A DNA stretch of 64,000 nucleotides from Gaetbulibacter_B jejuensis (GTDB lineage: Bacteria > Bacteroidota > Bacteroidia > Flavobacteriales > Flavobacteriaceae), in contig NZ_BAAAGF010000005.1 in assembly GCF_039524015.1 (NCBI RefSeq), forward strand, positions 124,001-188,000, in the 5' to 3' direction. The position numbers and the translations under genes were made by a program. The notes beneath the pieces were generated by a model that did not search any database, was not told the origin of the DNA, and saw nothing but the letters and a program-made list of their open reading frames with translations. Each line of letters starts with the position of its first letter. The first letter of the stretch is position 1. This document shows positions 1-7,983 of this stretch, one piece after another.

Positions 1-573
1 ATAGAATTCGGTAGTGCTTTCGTCTAATCCGCCAACACCTTGAATACATTCAATGATTACTGCACAAGTTTGGTTTGCTTTCAGAATATTTTCAACTGAA
101 ATTAAATCGCCTAACTCTACAAAATTAACATCTTGTTGTGCATTAATTGGTGCTACAATTTTAGGGTTATCGGTTGCTGCAACTGCTGCAGATGTACGAC
201 CATGAAACGAATTTTTAAAAGCTAATACTTTACTTTTTCCGTTGTGAAATGATGCTAATTTCAAAGCGTTTTCATTCGCTTCTGCACCAGAATTACACAA
301 GAATAATTGGTAATCTTTGCAACTTGAAAGTGTTTCTAATTTATCAGCTAAAGCGACTTGCAACGGATTTTGAATGGCATTGCTATAAAAACCCAATTTT
401 GACACTTGATTAGAAATTGCCGACACATATCTTGGATGCGAATGCCCAATAGAAATCACTGCATGTCCACCATACAAGTCTAGATATTCGACATTATTTT
501 CGTCGTAAACATAGACGTCTTTAGCCTTTACAGGTGTAATATCAAAAAGTGGATAAACGTTAAACAAACTCAT
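1..573 (-). CDS. argD: Acetylornithine/N-acylornithine aminotransferase ArgD, C-terminus outside window
   Basis: Class III PLP-dependent aminotransferase, expected to interconvert N-acyl-glutamate semialdehyde and N-acylornithine in arginine synthesis. I translated 191 codons from the ATG at 573. The N-terminal part reads MSLFNVYPLFDITPVKAKD and is followed by the family cofactor-loop motif CNSGAEANENALKLA and by SFHGRT. The PLP lysine lies beyond the left edge. The ATG overlaps the proC stop codon (ATGA), indicating translational coupling within the arginine operon. Bacteroidota are known to run this pathway on N-succinyl rather than N-acetyl intermediates in some species, so the acyl group is not certain. 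Confidence 0.9.
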   Translation of the reverse strand, partial: MSLFNVYPLFDITPVKAKDVYVYDENNVEYLDLYGGHAVISIGHSHPRYVSAISNQVSKLGFYSNAIQNPLQVALADKLETLSSCKDYQLFLCNSGAEANENALKLASFHNGKSKVLAFKNSFHGRTSAAVAATDNPKIVAPINAQQDVNFVELGDLISVENILKANQTCAVIIECIQGVGGLDESTTEFY

Positions 574-1370
574 ATTTGTTCCTTTTTAATGTTGTTAATT
601 TTATTAAATGACGCGACCATGCCTTGAATTAAAGACGAGCTCAATCCTTTGTGTTCCATTTCGTTTAAGCCTTCAATGGTACAACCTTTTGGTGTAGTGA
701 CAAGATCAATTTCTTCTTCTGGATGATTACCATTGGTGATTAATAAATTAGCTGCGCCTTCACACGTATGCATCGCTAATTCTTGGGCTTCTTTTGAGTC
801 AAATCCCAACTGAATTGCCGCTTGTGTCGTCGCTCTAATCAAACGCATCCAAAAGGCAATTCCGCTAGCACAAACTACTGTTGCGGCTTGCATTTGCGCT
901 TCTGGAATTACTAACGAATGTCCCAAACGATTAAAAATAGCTTGAGCAATTTTAATCCGTTTTTCACCTTGTGCATTGCTACATAAACAGGTCATAGATT
1001 TGCCAACAGCAATTGCTGTATTTGGCATAGCGCGAATGATAAACTGATCAGTCCCAATTTGTGCTTCAATTTTAGGAATGGTATAACCTGTAATTGTAGA
1101 AATTACGACATGCTTCTCGGTTAAAAAAGGTTTAATGTCTTTTAAAATCGATTCGAAATGCGCTGGCTGAACCGCAAAAATCAAAATATCCGATTGTTGT
1201 ACAGCCAACATATTATCTGTTGTAAGCGTCACGTTTTTATAACCGTCAAATTCTGAAATATTTTCAAGATTTCGTTTGGTTAAATACAATGTCGTAATCG
1301 CATTGTTGGTGATTAACCCTTTGGCTATCGATTTCCCTAAATTTCCTGTTCCTATGATTGCTATTTTCAT
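570..1370 (-). CDS. proC: Pyrroline-5-carboxylate reductase
   Basis: Reduces pyrroline-5-carboxylate to proline with NAD(P)H. The 266-residue protein has the usual family length. It opens with the dinucleotide-binding GTGNLG motif (residues 7-12), has the central AMPNTAIAVG segment, and carries the C-terminal P5CR signature TTPKGCTIEGLNEMEHKG. It sits between argC and argD in the arginine operon, which makes sense because ornithine aminotransferase activity produces the glutamate semialdehyde that cyclises to its substrate. Its stop overlaps the argD start by four bases. Confidence 0.93.
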   Translation of the reverse strand: MKIAIIGTGNLGKSIAKGLITNNAITTLYLTKRNLENISEFDGYKNVTLTTDNMLAVQQSDILIFAVQPAHFESILKDIKPFLTEKHVVISTITGYTIPKIEAQIGTDQFIIRAMPNTAIAVGKSMTCLCSNAQGEKRIKIAQAIFNRLGHSLVIPEAQMQAATVVCASGIAFWMRLIRATTQAAIQLGFDSKEAQELAMHTCEGAANLLITNGNHPEEEIDLVTTPKGCTIEGLNEMEHKGLSSSLIQGMVASFNKINNIKKEQI

Positions 1371-1422
1371 TTGTTTAGTAATTAGTGTTTAGTTGGTAGT
1401 GTTTAGTACTCACTCATACTTT

Positions 1423-2397
1423 TTAAAAATAACTCGCCTTTAATTTTAAACCTGTTGTTTCTTCAAAACCAAACATTAAATTCATGTTTTGCACGGCTTG
1501 TCCTGATGCACCTTTTAGTAAATTATCAATTATGCTTGTGACCAATAATTTATCTTCGTGTTTATGTAAATGAAGTATGCAATTATTGGTATTGACTACT
1601 TGTTTTAAATGAATATTTTCATTTGAAATCGATGTGAATTTTGTGTCTTTATAATAGTTACTAAACAGCTGTTCGGCATCTTCTAAACTACCATCAAACT
1701 TTGTGTAAAGCGTTGCGAAAATTCCTCTTGAAAAATCACCTCGATTTGGCATAAAGTTGATTTGCGAATTGAAATTATCTTGTAACAATTTTACCGACTG
1801 ATTAATTTCACCTAGATGCTGATGCGTAAAAGGTTTGTAATACGAAAAATTGTTATCTCGCCATGTAAAATGTGTAGTCGCAGAAAGTGAAGTTCCTGCA
1901 CCTGTTGCACCAGTAACTGCATTTACGTGTACATCTTCGATTAATGATTTTGTATTCGCTAATGGCAATAATGCTAGTTGAATAGCTGTTGCAAAACAAC
2001 CAGGATTAGCAACATAATCAGCTTGTTTTATGTCTGATTTATTTAATTCAGGTAGACCGTAAACGAATGATTTTCCATTGAAAATCTTATCGTTTTCAAG
2101 TCTAAAATCGTTGCTTAAATCTATGATTTTTGTTTTGGTTGAAAACTCGTTTTCACTTAAGAATGCTTTTGAATTTCCATGACCTAAACACAAAAAGACA
2201 ACATCAACTTTTGGATTGATTTTATTAGAAAATTCTAAATCTTCACTTATCAAATCTTGATGTACTTTACCAATAGAATTACCTGCATTAGAAGTGCTAT
2301 ACACAAAATCTATGTTTACTTCAGGATGATTGATTAATATTCTAACCAACTCGCCTGCTGTGTAACCTGCGCCACCAATTATTCCTGCTTTAATCAT
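1423..2397 (-). CDS. argC: N-acetyl-gamma-glutamyl-phosphate reductase
   Basis: NADPH-dependent reduction of N-acyl-glutamyl phosphate to the semialdehyde. The 324-residue protein starts with an NADP-binding GGAGYTAGEL loop (residues 8-17) and has the catalytic cysteine at C134 in NPGCFATA. The start ATG overlaps the argG stop by four bases, and a 52-bp gap separates it from proC. This is the short ArgC type (about 320 residues) with the GYTAGEL signature. Confidence 0.94.
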   Translation of the reverse strand: MIKAGIIGGAGYTAGELVRILINHPEVNIDFVYSTSNAGNSIGKVHQDLISEDLEFSNKINPKVDVVFLCLGHGNSKAFLSENEFSTKTKIIDLSNDFRLENDKIFNGKSFVYGLPELNKSDIKQADYVANPGCFATAIQLALLPLANTKSLIEDVHVNAVTGATGAGTSLSATTHFTWRDNNFSYYKPFTHQHLGEINQSVKLLQDNFNSQINFMPNRGDFSRGIFATLYTKFDGSLEDAEQLFSNYYKDTKFTSISNENIHLKQVVNTNNCILHLHKHEDKLLVTSIIDNLLKGASGQAVQNMNLMFGFEETTGLKLKASYF

Positions 2398-3581
2398 AAC
2401 TCTTGATTTACTTGTTGATAGATTTTGTTTTGATTACCAAAGATTTTAATGAATCCTTTAGCGTCTTCTGCAGTCCAACCTTTGTTTTCTTCTCCGTAAC
2501 TTCCAAACTTCGCACTCATTAAATCATGTTTTGAAGAAATACCGTCTAATGTGAAATGGTATGGTTTTAAAGTCACAACCACTTCACCAGAAACTTTATC
2601 TTGACTACTTTCTAAAAAGGCCTCCATGTTTCGCATTACAGGATCTAAATATTGACCTTCATGTAAATGCATTCCATAAAAATTAGACAGATAATCCTTA
2701 TGCTGTAATTGCCATTTGGTTAACACATGTTTTTCTAATAAATGATGTGCTTTGATGATGATTAAGGCAGCAGCAGCTTCAAAACCTACACGACCTTTTA
2801 TACCAACAATAGTATCGCCAACATGAATATCGCGACCAATAGCATAGGCAGATGCTAAATTATTTAAGACTTCAATATTGACTTCTGGACTATTTTCGAT
2901 TCCGTTTACAGCAACTAATTCACCTTTTAGAAAGGTCAACGTGACTTTTTCAGGATCAGAATGTTTTAATTGTGAAGGATAGGCTTCGCTAGGTAAAGGT
3001 TTTTCCGAAGTTAAGGTTTCTGATCCACCAACACTTGTTCCCCAAAGTCCTTTATTGATTGAGTACTTTGCTTTTTCCCAAGACATATCAATACCATTTT
3101 CTTTTAGATAATCAATTTCTTCCTGTCTGGTTAATTTTTGATCTCTAATAGGTGTGATAATTTCGATTTCTGGTGCTAAAGTTTGAAAAATCATATCAAA
3201 ACGCACTTGATCGTTTCCTGCACCAGTACTACCATGAGCAATATATTTAGCATCTATACTTTTAGCATATTTAATAATTTCGATCGCTTGGATAATTCGC
3301 TCTGCACTTACCGACAATGGATACGTATTATTTTTAAGGATATTGCCAAAAATTAAATACTTAATTACTTTATTATAATAAGACGCAATAGCATCGATAT
3401 TTTTGTAAGTAGCAACACCCATTTTATAAGCGTTTGCTTCTATTTTGTTAATTTCTTCTTTTGTAAATCCGCCTGTATTTACACTTGCGGCATGCACATC
3501 GTAACCTGCTTTTGATAGGCTAACTGCGCAATAGGATGTATCTAATCCGCCACTGTAGGCGATGACTAATTTTTTACTCAT
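2394..3581 (-). CDS. argG: Argininosuccinate synthase
   Basis: Joins citrulline and aspartate with ATP to make argininosuccinate. The 395-residue protein has the N-type ATP pyrophosphatase loop AYSGGLDTSY (residues 8-17) and the conserved HGSTGAGNDQVRF segment. It is the second gene of the arginine operon: its start lies inside the end of the upstream GNAT gene (8-bp overlap), and its end overlaps argC. No argH, argF or argB is visible, so the pathway must continue beyond the left edge or elsewhere. Confidence 0.95.
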   Translation of the reverse strand: MSKKLVIAYSGGLDTSYCAVSLSKAGYDVHAASVNTGGFTKEEINKIEANAYKMGVATYKNIDAIASYYNKVIKYLIFGNILKNNTYPLSVSAERIIQAIEIIKYAKSIDAKYIAHGSTGAGNDQVRFDMIFQTLAPEIEIITPIRDQKLTRQEEIDYLKENGIDMSWEKAKYSINKGLWGTSVGGSETLTSEKPLPSEAYPSQLKHSDPEKVTLTFLKGELVAVNGIENSPEVNIEVLNNLASAYAIGRDIHVGDTIVGIKGRVGFEAAAALIIIKAHHLLEKHVLTKWQLQHKDYLSNFYGMHLHEGQYLDPVMRNMEAFLESSQDKVSGEVVVTLKPYHFTLDGISSKHDLMSAKFGSYGEENKGWTAEDAKGFIKIFGNQNKIYQQVNQEL

Positions 3582-4200
3582 TTTGCTTTTCTTTTTTTAG
3601 AAATCTGGTTTGTTTAATGCTTTTTAATCGCGTCCAGACTTTTTTATCGAATTTATGCTCTTGTGTATTTTGTTCTTCTTTTAATGGATCGTATAGCATA
3701 CCAGTACACAAACACATTTTTTGTTCTGTACGTTGTAAAACGTCATAGTTTTTACAGGTTTGACAACCATTCCAAAAGGTTTGATCATCTGTTAATTCTG
3801 AAAACGTCACAGGTTTATAACCTAATTCGCTATTCATTTTCATTACAGCTAAACCTGTTGTGATACTAAATACTTTTGCGTTTGGGAATTTGGTACGCGA
3901 ATGCTCAAAAATTTTCTTTTTGATTTGTTTAGCCAATCCTATATTTCTGAAATCTGGATGAACAATTAGTCCAGAATTTGCTACAAATTTTCCGTGACTC
4001 CATTGTTCTATGTAGCAAAAACCAGCAAATTTATCGCCATCTAAAGCAATGACAGCATTACCATTTTCCATCTTGGTAATGATGTATTCTGGTTTTCGTT
4101 TTGCAATACCTGTACCCCTTACTTTTGCAGCTTCGGCAATGGTTTCGCAAATAATTTCAGCATAAACGCTATGCGATTTGTTAGCAATAACAATTTCCAT
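3574..4200 (-). CDS. GNAT N-acyltransferase heading the arginine operon, with a C-terminal Cys cluster
   Basis: The 208-residue protein has a GNAT fold: the acyl-CoA loop RNIGLAKQI lies near residues 85-93 and is preceded by a beta-strand ending IVHPDF. It is the first gene of the operon and overlaps argG. Position and fold suggest the first step of arginine synthesis, acylating glutamate (N-acetyl- or N-succinylglutamate synthase). From memory, homologues at this position in Bacteroides have been proposed for that role. An unusual feature is four cysteines after the GNAT core (C146, C149, C163, C165; CxxC and CxC), a possible metal site. Function is inferred from context, not proven. Confidence 0.75.
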   Translation of the reverse strand: MEIVIANKSHSVYAEIICETIAEAAKVRGTGIAKRKPEYIITKMENGNAVIALDGDKFAGFCYIEQWSHGKFVANSGLIVHPDFRNIGLAKQIKKKIFEHSRTKFPNAKVFSITTGLAVMKMNSELGYKPVTFSELTDDQTFWNGCQTCKNYDVLQRTEQKMCLCTGMLYDPLKEEQNTQEHKFDKKVWTRLKSIKQTRFLKKEKQNE

Positions 4201-4334
4201 AATACAGACCGTGATAACGGTTATATTTATTAATAAATTCTATTTTTTGTTTTTTTGAGATTCCTATTTTATTAGGAATTGTTTTTTTTTGAAAGAGGAA
4301 CTGGACACACCTAAAGTTCCGAAAAATTAGACAT

Positions 4335-4427
4335 ACCCTTACGGGCGACGTGGAAAACGTCGGCGTACTAAAACATGGTTATTAAGAGTAATAACTTGGT
4401 GTTTTAAAAATGATATCTGTAAAGGGT
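4335..4427 (-). promoter_or_regulatory. Structured leader between arginine leader peptide and first structural gene
   Basis: Within the 4201-4663 gap this stretch folds into nested stems. An outer pair ACCCTTAC (4335-4342) matches the segment 4419-4427 with one bulge. Inside it, CGACGT/ACGTCG closes a short loop at 4346-4362, and a long hairpin at 4370-4405 has arms of 6 plus 7 bp. The strand ACGTCGC (minus 4351-4345) can instead pair with GCGACGT in the last codons of the Arg-rich leader ORF (minus 4494-4488). These are mutually exclusive structures of the kind used in ribosome-mediated attenuation. A further hairpin (GGAACT/AGTTCC, 4297-4320) follows. I could not identify a single obvious terminator with a clean U-run. 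Confidence 0.5.
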
Positions 4428-4481
4428 TGTTCAATGTGGTAAAAAATGAAAATGTGTAACTAATTTGCTTGATTTTGAGCA

Positions 4482-4553
4482 TTAGCGACGTCGCTCACGA
4501 AGTGTTGAGCGTGTGGGTTGGATTTCCCTATTTCTATTTTTTGTTAAATTCAT
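4482..4553 (-). CDS. Arginine-rich leader peptide of the arginine operon
   Basis: A 23-codon ORF, read on the minus strand, begins MNLTKNRNRE and ends TLRERRR before TAA. Seven of 23 residues are Arg (positions 7, 9, 15, 19, 21, 22, 23), with CGA CGT CGC immediately before the stop. It lies 282 bp upstream of the arginine operon in the same direction and is followed by mutually exclusive hairpins. This is the layout of an attenuation leader: a shortage of charged tRNA-Arg would stall ribosomes on the final codons. The same codons form a CGCTCA-N8-TGAGCG hairpin (4492-4511). The peptide is seen directly; its regulatory role is inferred. Confidence 0.7.
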   Translation of the reverse strand: MNLTKNRNREIQPTRSTLRERRR

Positions 4554-4557
4554 AGTG

Positions 4558-4565
4558 CTAAACTA
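4558..4565 (-). promoter_or_regulatory. Possible -7 element of the arginine operon
   Basis: TAGTTTAG on the minus strand matches seven of eight positions of the Bacteroidota TAnnTTTG element and ends four bases before the leader ATG, which would give a leaderless or nearly leaderless transcript. No TTG is found at the usual -33 spacing, so support is modest. Confidence 0.35.
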
Positions 4566-4663
4566 TAAATAAATTAAATACGACGGTTTAAAAATTGTTG
4601 ATTTTAATCAAATTTTATGATTTTGTCAAAATAAGCACTTATAATTGCTTAAAATTTAAAAAA

Positions 4664-5929
4664 TTAGACTAAAAACTGAAATAAATCAGGCTTGTTATTA
4701 AGATAGTCGCCATAGAAATTTCTGTTTTTCATTTTAGTGATTAATGGCTCTAAATCTTCTTGAGACTTTAGCTCAATACCAACAACTGCCGAACCAGTAT
4801 CGCGATTGGATTTTTTTGTATACTCAAAATGTGCAATATCATCGTTTGGACCTAAAATATCTACCACAAATTCTTTTAAAGCTCCAGCACGTTGTGGGAA
4901 TTTCACAATGAAATAATGCTTCAAATTTGAATACAACAATGCTCGCTCTTTTATTTCAGCAGTACGTGTTATATCATTATTGCTACCACTTATTACACAA
5001 ACAACATTTTTTCCTTTGATGTCTTCGGTAAACACATCTAAAGCAGCAATACTCAATGCGCCAGCAGGCTCAACTACAATAGCCTCTTTATTGTAAAGCT
5101 CTAAAATAGTTTGACAAATTTTCCCTTCAGGAATGGTAATCATATCGTCTAAATTCTGCTTACAAATGTCAAAAGTTTTATCACCTACTTTTTTTACAGC
5201 AGCACCATCTACAAAGTTTTCAATGTGTTCGAGTTCTGTATTCTCATTGTTTTTAATTGATGTTGACATTGATGGTGCGCCAGTTGGTTCAACACCAATA
5301 ATCTTAGTATTAGGGGACAATTGCTTAAAAATAGTTGACAAACCAGAGGCTAATCCACCACCACCAACAGGCACAAAAACATAATCTATAGGTTTTGGCG
5401 CTTGATTAAACAATTCCCAACCTACGGTTGCTTGTCCTTCAATAACTTTTTCATCGTTAAATGGATGAATAAAAGCCTTGCCTGTTTCTTGTTGCTCGCG
5501 CATAGCAGCATAGTAAGAATCATCAAACGTATCACCTTCTAAAACGACATTAATATAGTCTTCGCCAAACATTTTTACCTGTTCTATTTTTTGGTTTGGT
5601 GTTGGCGAAGGCATATAAATTGTACCGTGAATTTTAAGCAATTTGCAAGATAAAGCGACTCCTTGCGCATGATTTCCTGCACTGGCACAAACCACACCAT
5701 TTTTCACTTCATTTTGAGACAATGAAGCCATTTTATTGTAAGCACCACGAATTTTATACGAACGTACCATTTGCAAATCTTCACGTTTAAACAAGATGTT
5801 GCTATCGTACAGTTTTGAATAGTATAAATTTGAGGTTAATGGTGTTTGATTTACTACCGATTTCAATTTATCAGCAGCAGCAATTACCGCTTCTAATGTT
5901 GGAAAATATGTGGTTTGTGTATCTTTCAT
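4664..5929 (-). CDS. ilvA: Threonine ammonia-lyase (threonine dehydratase), biosynthetic
   Basis: PLP enzyme converting threonine to 2-oxobutanoate, the first committed step to isoleucine. The 421-residue protein has the Schiff-base lysine K59 in RSYKIRGAYNKM, the PLP phosphate loop VGGGGLASGL, and a C-terminal ACT-like regulatory domain beginning near HYFIVKFPQRAGALKEF, typical of isoleucine feedback control. It is the last gene of the ilvDBNCA operon, eight bases after ilvC. The 463-bp gap that follows leads to the arginine leader. No clear terminator was found after it. Confidence 0.92.
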   Translation of the reverse strand: MKDTQTTYFPTLEAVIAAADKLKSVVNQTPLTSNLYYSKLYDSNILFKREDLQMVRSYKIRGAYNKMASLSQNEVKNGVVCASAGNHAQGVALSCKLLKIHGTIYMPSPTPNQKIEQVKMFGEDYINVVLEGDTFDDSYYAAMREQQETGKAFIHPFNDEKVIEGQATVGWELFNQAPKPIDYVFVPVGGGGLASGLSTIFKQLSPNTKIIGVEPTGAPSMSTSIKNNENTELEHIENFVDGAAVKKVGDKTFDICKQNLDDMITIPEGKICQTILELYNKEAIVVEPAGALSIAALDVFTEDIKGKNVVCVISGSNNDITRTAEIKERALLYSNLKHYFIVKFPQRAGALKEFVVDILGPNDDIAHFEYTKKSNRDTGSAVVGIELKSQEDLEPLITKMKNRNFYGDYLNNKPDLFQFLV

Positions 5930-5937
5930 TTGTTGTA

Positions 5938-7440
5938 TTAAGATAAAACAGCTTCGGCTTTTACATCTTCGGTTTTTATCACTTTCATAGCTGTCATTGC
6001 TATACGCAAACGCTTACCTACAGTTTCGATAGAGTGACTTCTTATAGCTTCATTTACTTTTATCAATTCAACATTGTCAACATCATTTTTAGTTGCAAAT
6101 GGTTTCCCGATAACATCGGTTGAAACAGTTTTCATGAAATCCACTAATAAAGGTTTTGCTGCATGATCGAATAAATAGCATCCATATTCGGCAGTATCTG
6201 AAATCACACGATTCATTTCGTATAACTTTTTACGAGCAATGGTATTTGCGATCAATGGTAACTCATGAAGCGATTCGTAATACGCAGAATCTTCAATAAT
6301 CCCAGCGCTAACCATTGTTTCGTAAGCTAACTCAACACCTGCTTTTACAAAGGCTACCATTAATGTTCCGTGATCAAAATAGTCTTGTTCTGAAATAGTT
6401 TCAGACGTTAAAGGCGTTTTTTCAAAAGCTGTTTCACCTGTAGCTTCACGCCACGTTAAAAGGTTAATATCATCATTTACCCAATCTTCCATCATGGTTT
6501 TAGAAAAATGACCAGAAATGATGTCGTCCATGTGTTTTTGGAACAATGGTGCCATAATCACTTTCAATTCTTCCGAAAGTTTAAATGCTTCAATTTTTGC
6601 AGGATTAGACAACCTATCCATCATATTGGTAATACCTCCATGCTTTAAAGCTTCGGTAATAGTTTCCCAACCATATTGAATCAATTTTGCCGCATATTCT
6701 GGATCGATACCTTCTTCAACCATTTTATCGAAACACAAAATAGAACCTGTTTGTAACACACCACACAAGATGGTTTGCTCACCCATAAGATCGGATTTTA
6801 CTTCTGCAACAAAAGAAGACTCTAAAACACCTGCACGATCGCCACCTGTTGCCACTGCATAGGCTTTTGCTTGTGCCAATCCTTTTCCTTGCGGATCATT
6901 TTCTGGATGTACTGCGATAAGCGTTGGCACACCAAACCCACGTTTGTATTCCTCACGAACTTCGGTTCCAGGACATTTTGGCGCTACCATAATTACGGTT
7001 AAATCTTCACGGACTTGCGTACCTTCTTCAACAATATTAAATCCGTGCGAGTAGCTTAATGTCGCTCCTTTTTTCATTAAAGGCATGACAGCGTTAACCA
7101 CATTGGTGTGCTGTTTATCTGGCGTGAGGTTAAGCACTAAATCGGCTGTTGGAATTAACTCTTCGTAAGTTCCAACATTGAAACCATTATCGGTTGCTTG
7201 CACATACGATTGGCGCTTTTCGGCAATGGCTTGTGGTCTTAAAGCATAAGAAATATCTAATCCAGAATCTCTCATGTTTAAGCCTTGGTTAAGTCCTTGT
7301 GCACCGCAACCAACGATTACGATTTTCTTTCCTAGTAAAACTTCAACGCCATCTTCAAATTCTGACGCTTCCATAAATCTACATTTTCCTAATTGTGCTA
7401 ACTGTTCTCTTAATGATAATGTGTTAAAATAATTTGACAT
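5938..7440 (-). CDS. ilvC: Ketol-acid reductoisomerase, class II (long form)
   Basis: NADPH- and Mg-dependent isomerisation and reduction of acetolactate or acetohydroxybutyrate. At 500 residues it is the long E. coli/plant-type form with a duplicated knotted domain. The nucleotide-binding loop VGCGAQGLNQG is near residues 43-53. The first knotted domain carries DLMGEQTILCG, and the second carries EDSAYYESLHELPLIANTI. It lies between ilvN (10-bp gap) and ilvA (8-bp gap). Confidence 0.94.
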   Translation of the reverse strand: MSNYFNTLSLREQLAQLGKCRFMEASEFEDGVEVLLGKKIVIVGCGAQGLNQGLNMRDSGLDISYALRPQAIAEKRQSYVQATDNGFNVGTYEELIPTADLVLNLTPDKQHTNVVNAVMPLMKKGATLSYSHGFNIVEEGTQVREDLTVIMVAPKCPGTEVREEYKRGFGVPTLIAVHPENDPQGKGLAQAKAYAVATGGDRAGVLESSFVAEVKSDLMGEQTILCGVLQTGSILCFDKMVEEGIDPEYAAKLIQYGWETITEALKHGGITNMMDRLSNPAKIEAFKLSEELKVIMAPLFQKHMDDIISGHFSKTMMEDWVNDDINLLTWREATGETAFEKTPLTSETISEQDYFDHGTLMVAFVKAGVELAYETMVSAGIIEDSAYYESLHELPLIANTIARKKLYEMNRVISDTAEYGCYLFDHAAKPLLVDFMKTVSTDVIGKPFATKNDVDNVELIKVNEAIRSHSIETVGKRLRIAMTAMKVIKTEDVKAEAVLS

Positions 7441-7450
7441 GGTGTGTGTT

Positions 7451-7981
7451 TTAGTTTTTGAATGCTAGTAGCATTTCTGATATTTTCATTTCGTCTTTGG
7501 TTACAGCAATACGTCCTGATCGTACAAATTGCATGATGCCAAAGGGTTTTAATTTTTGATGTAATTCGTCTAATTCTTGTCGTCTTCCTGATTTTTCAAG
7601 GACAAAGAATTTCTTGTTTACAGTAACAATATTAGCGTTACTGTCTTTAATAATATTTTGAATTTGACGTTCGTCAAACAACAAATCTGATTTTATTTTG
7701 AACAAGCAAGATTCTTGATGAATGGTTTCATCATCCGTATGATAAAACGCTTTAATGACTTCAACTTGCTTTTCTATTTGACCGATGATTTTCTTGATTT
7801 GTTCTTCGGTAACTTTTACAACGATTGTCCAACGCGATACGCCTTTTATTTCGGAAACAGAAGACACAATACTTTCAATATTGATATGACGACGCTGAAA
7901 AATTGCCGAAATTCGATTTAACAATCCAATATTATTTTCAGTGTAAATAGACACAGTATATATTTGGTTTTCTTGACTCAT
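7451..7981 (-). CDS. ilvN: Acetolactate synthase small regulatory subunit
   Basis: Regulatory subunit that confers valine sensitivity on IlvB. The 176-residue protein starts with an ACT domain (YTVSIYTENNIGLLNRISAIF, near residues 8-28, with the family's GLLNRI motif) and has the usual C-terminal small-subunit domain. It starts two bases after the ilvB stop, consistent with translational coupling and stoichiometric assembly. Confidence 0.9.
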   Translation of the reverse strand: MSQENQIYTVSIYTENNIGLLNRISAIFQRRHINIESIVSSVSEIKGVSRWTIVVKVTEEQIKKIIGQIEKQVEVIKAFYHTDDETIHQESCLFKIKSDLLFDERQIQNIIKDSNANIVTVNKKFFVLEKSGRRQELDELHQKLKPFGIMQFVRSGRIAVTKDEMKISEMLLAFKN

Positions 7982-7983
7982 AA

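Noticed and set aside
4260..4290. ATTCCTA-N6-TAGGAAT hairpin with T-run on the plus strand
   Set aside because: It resembles a terminator only in the plus direction, where there is no gene to terminate; in the arginine operon's direction the U-run is lacking.
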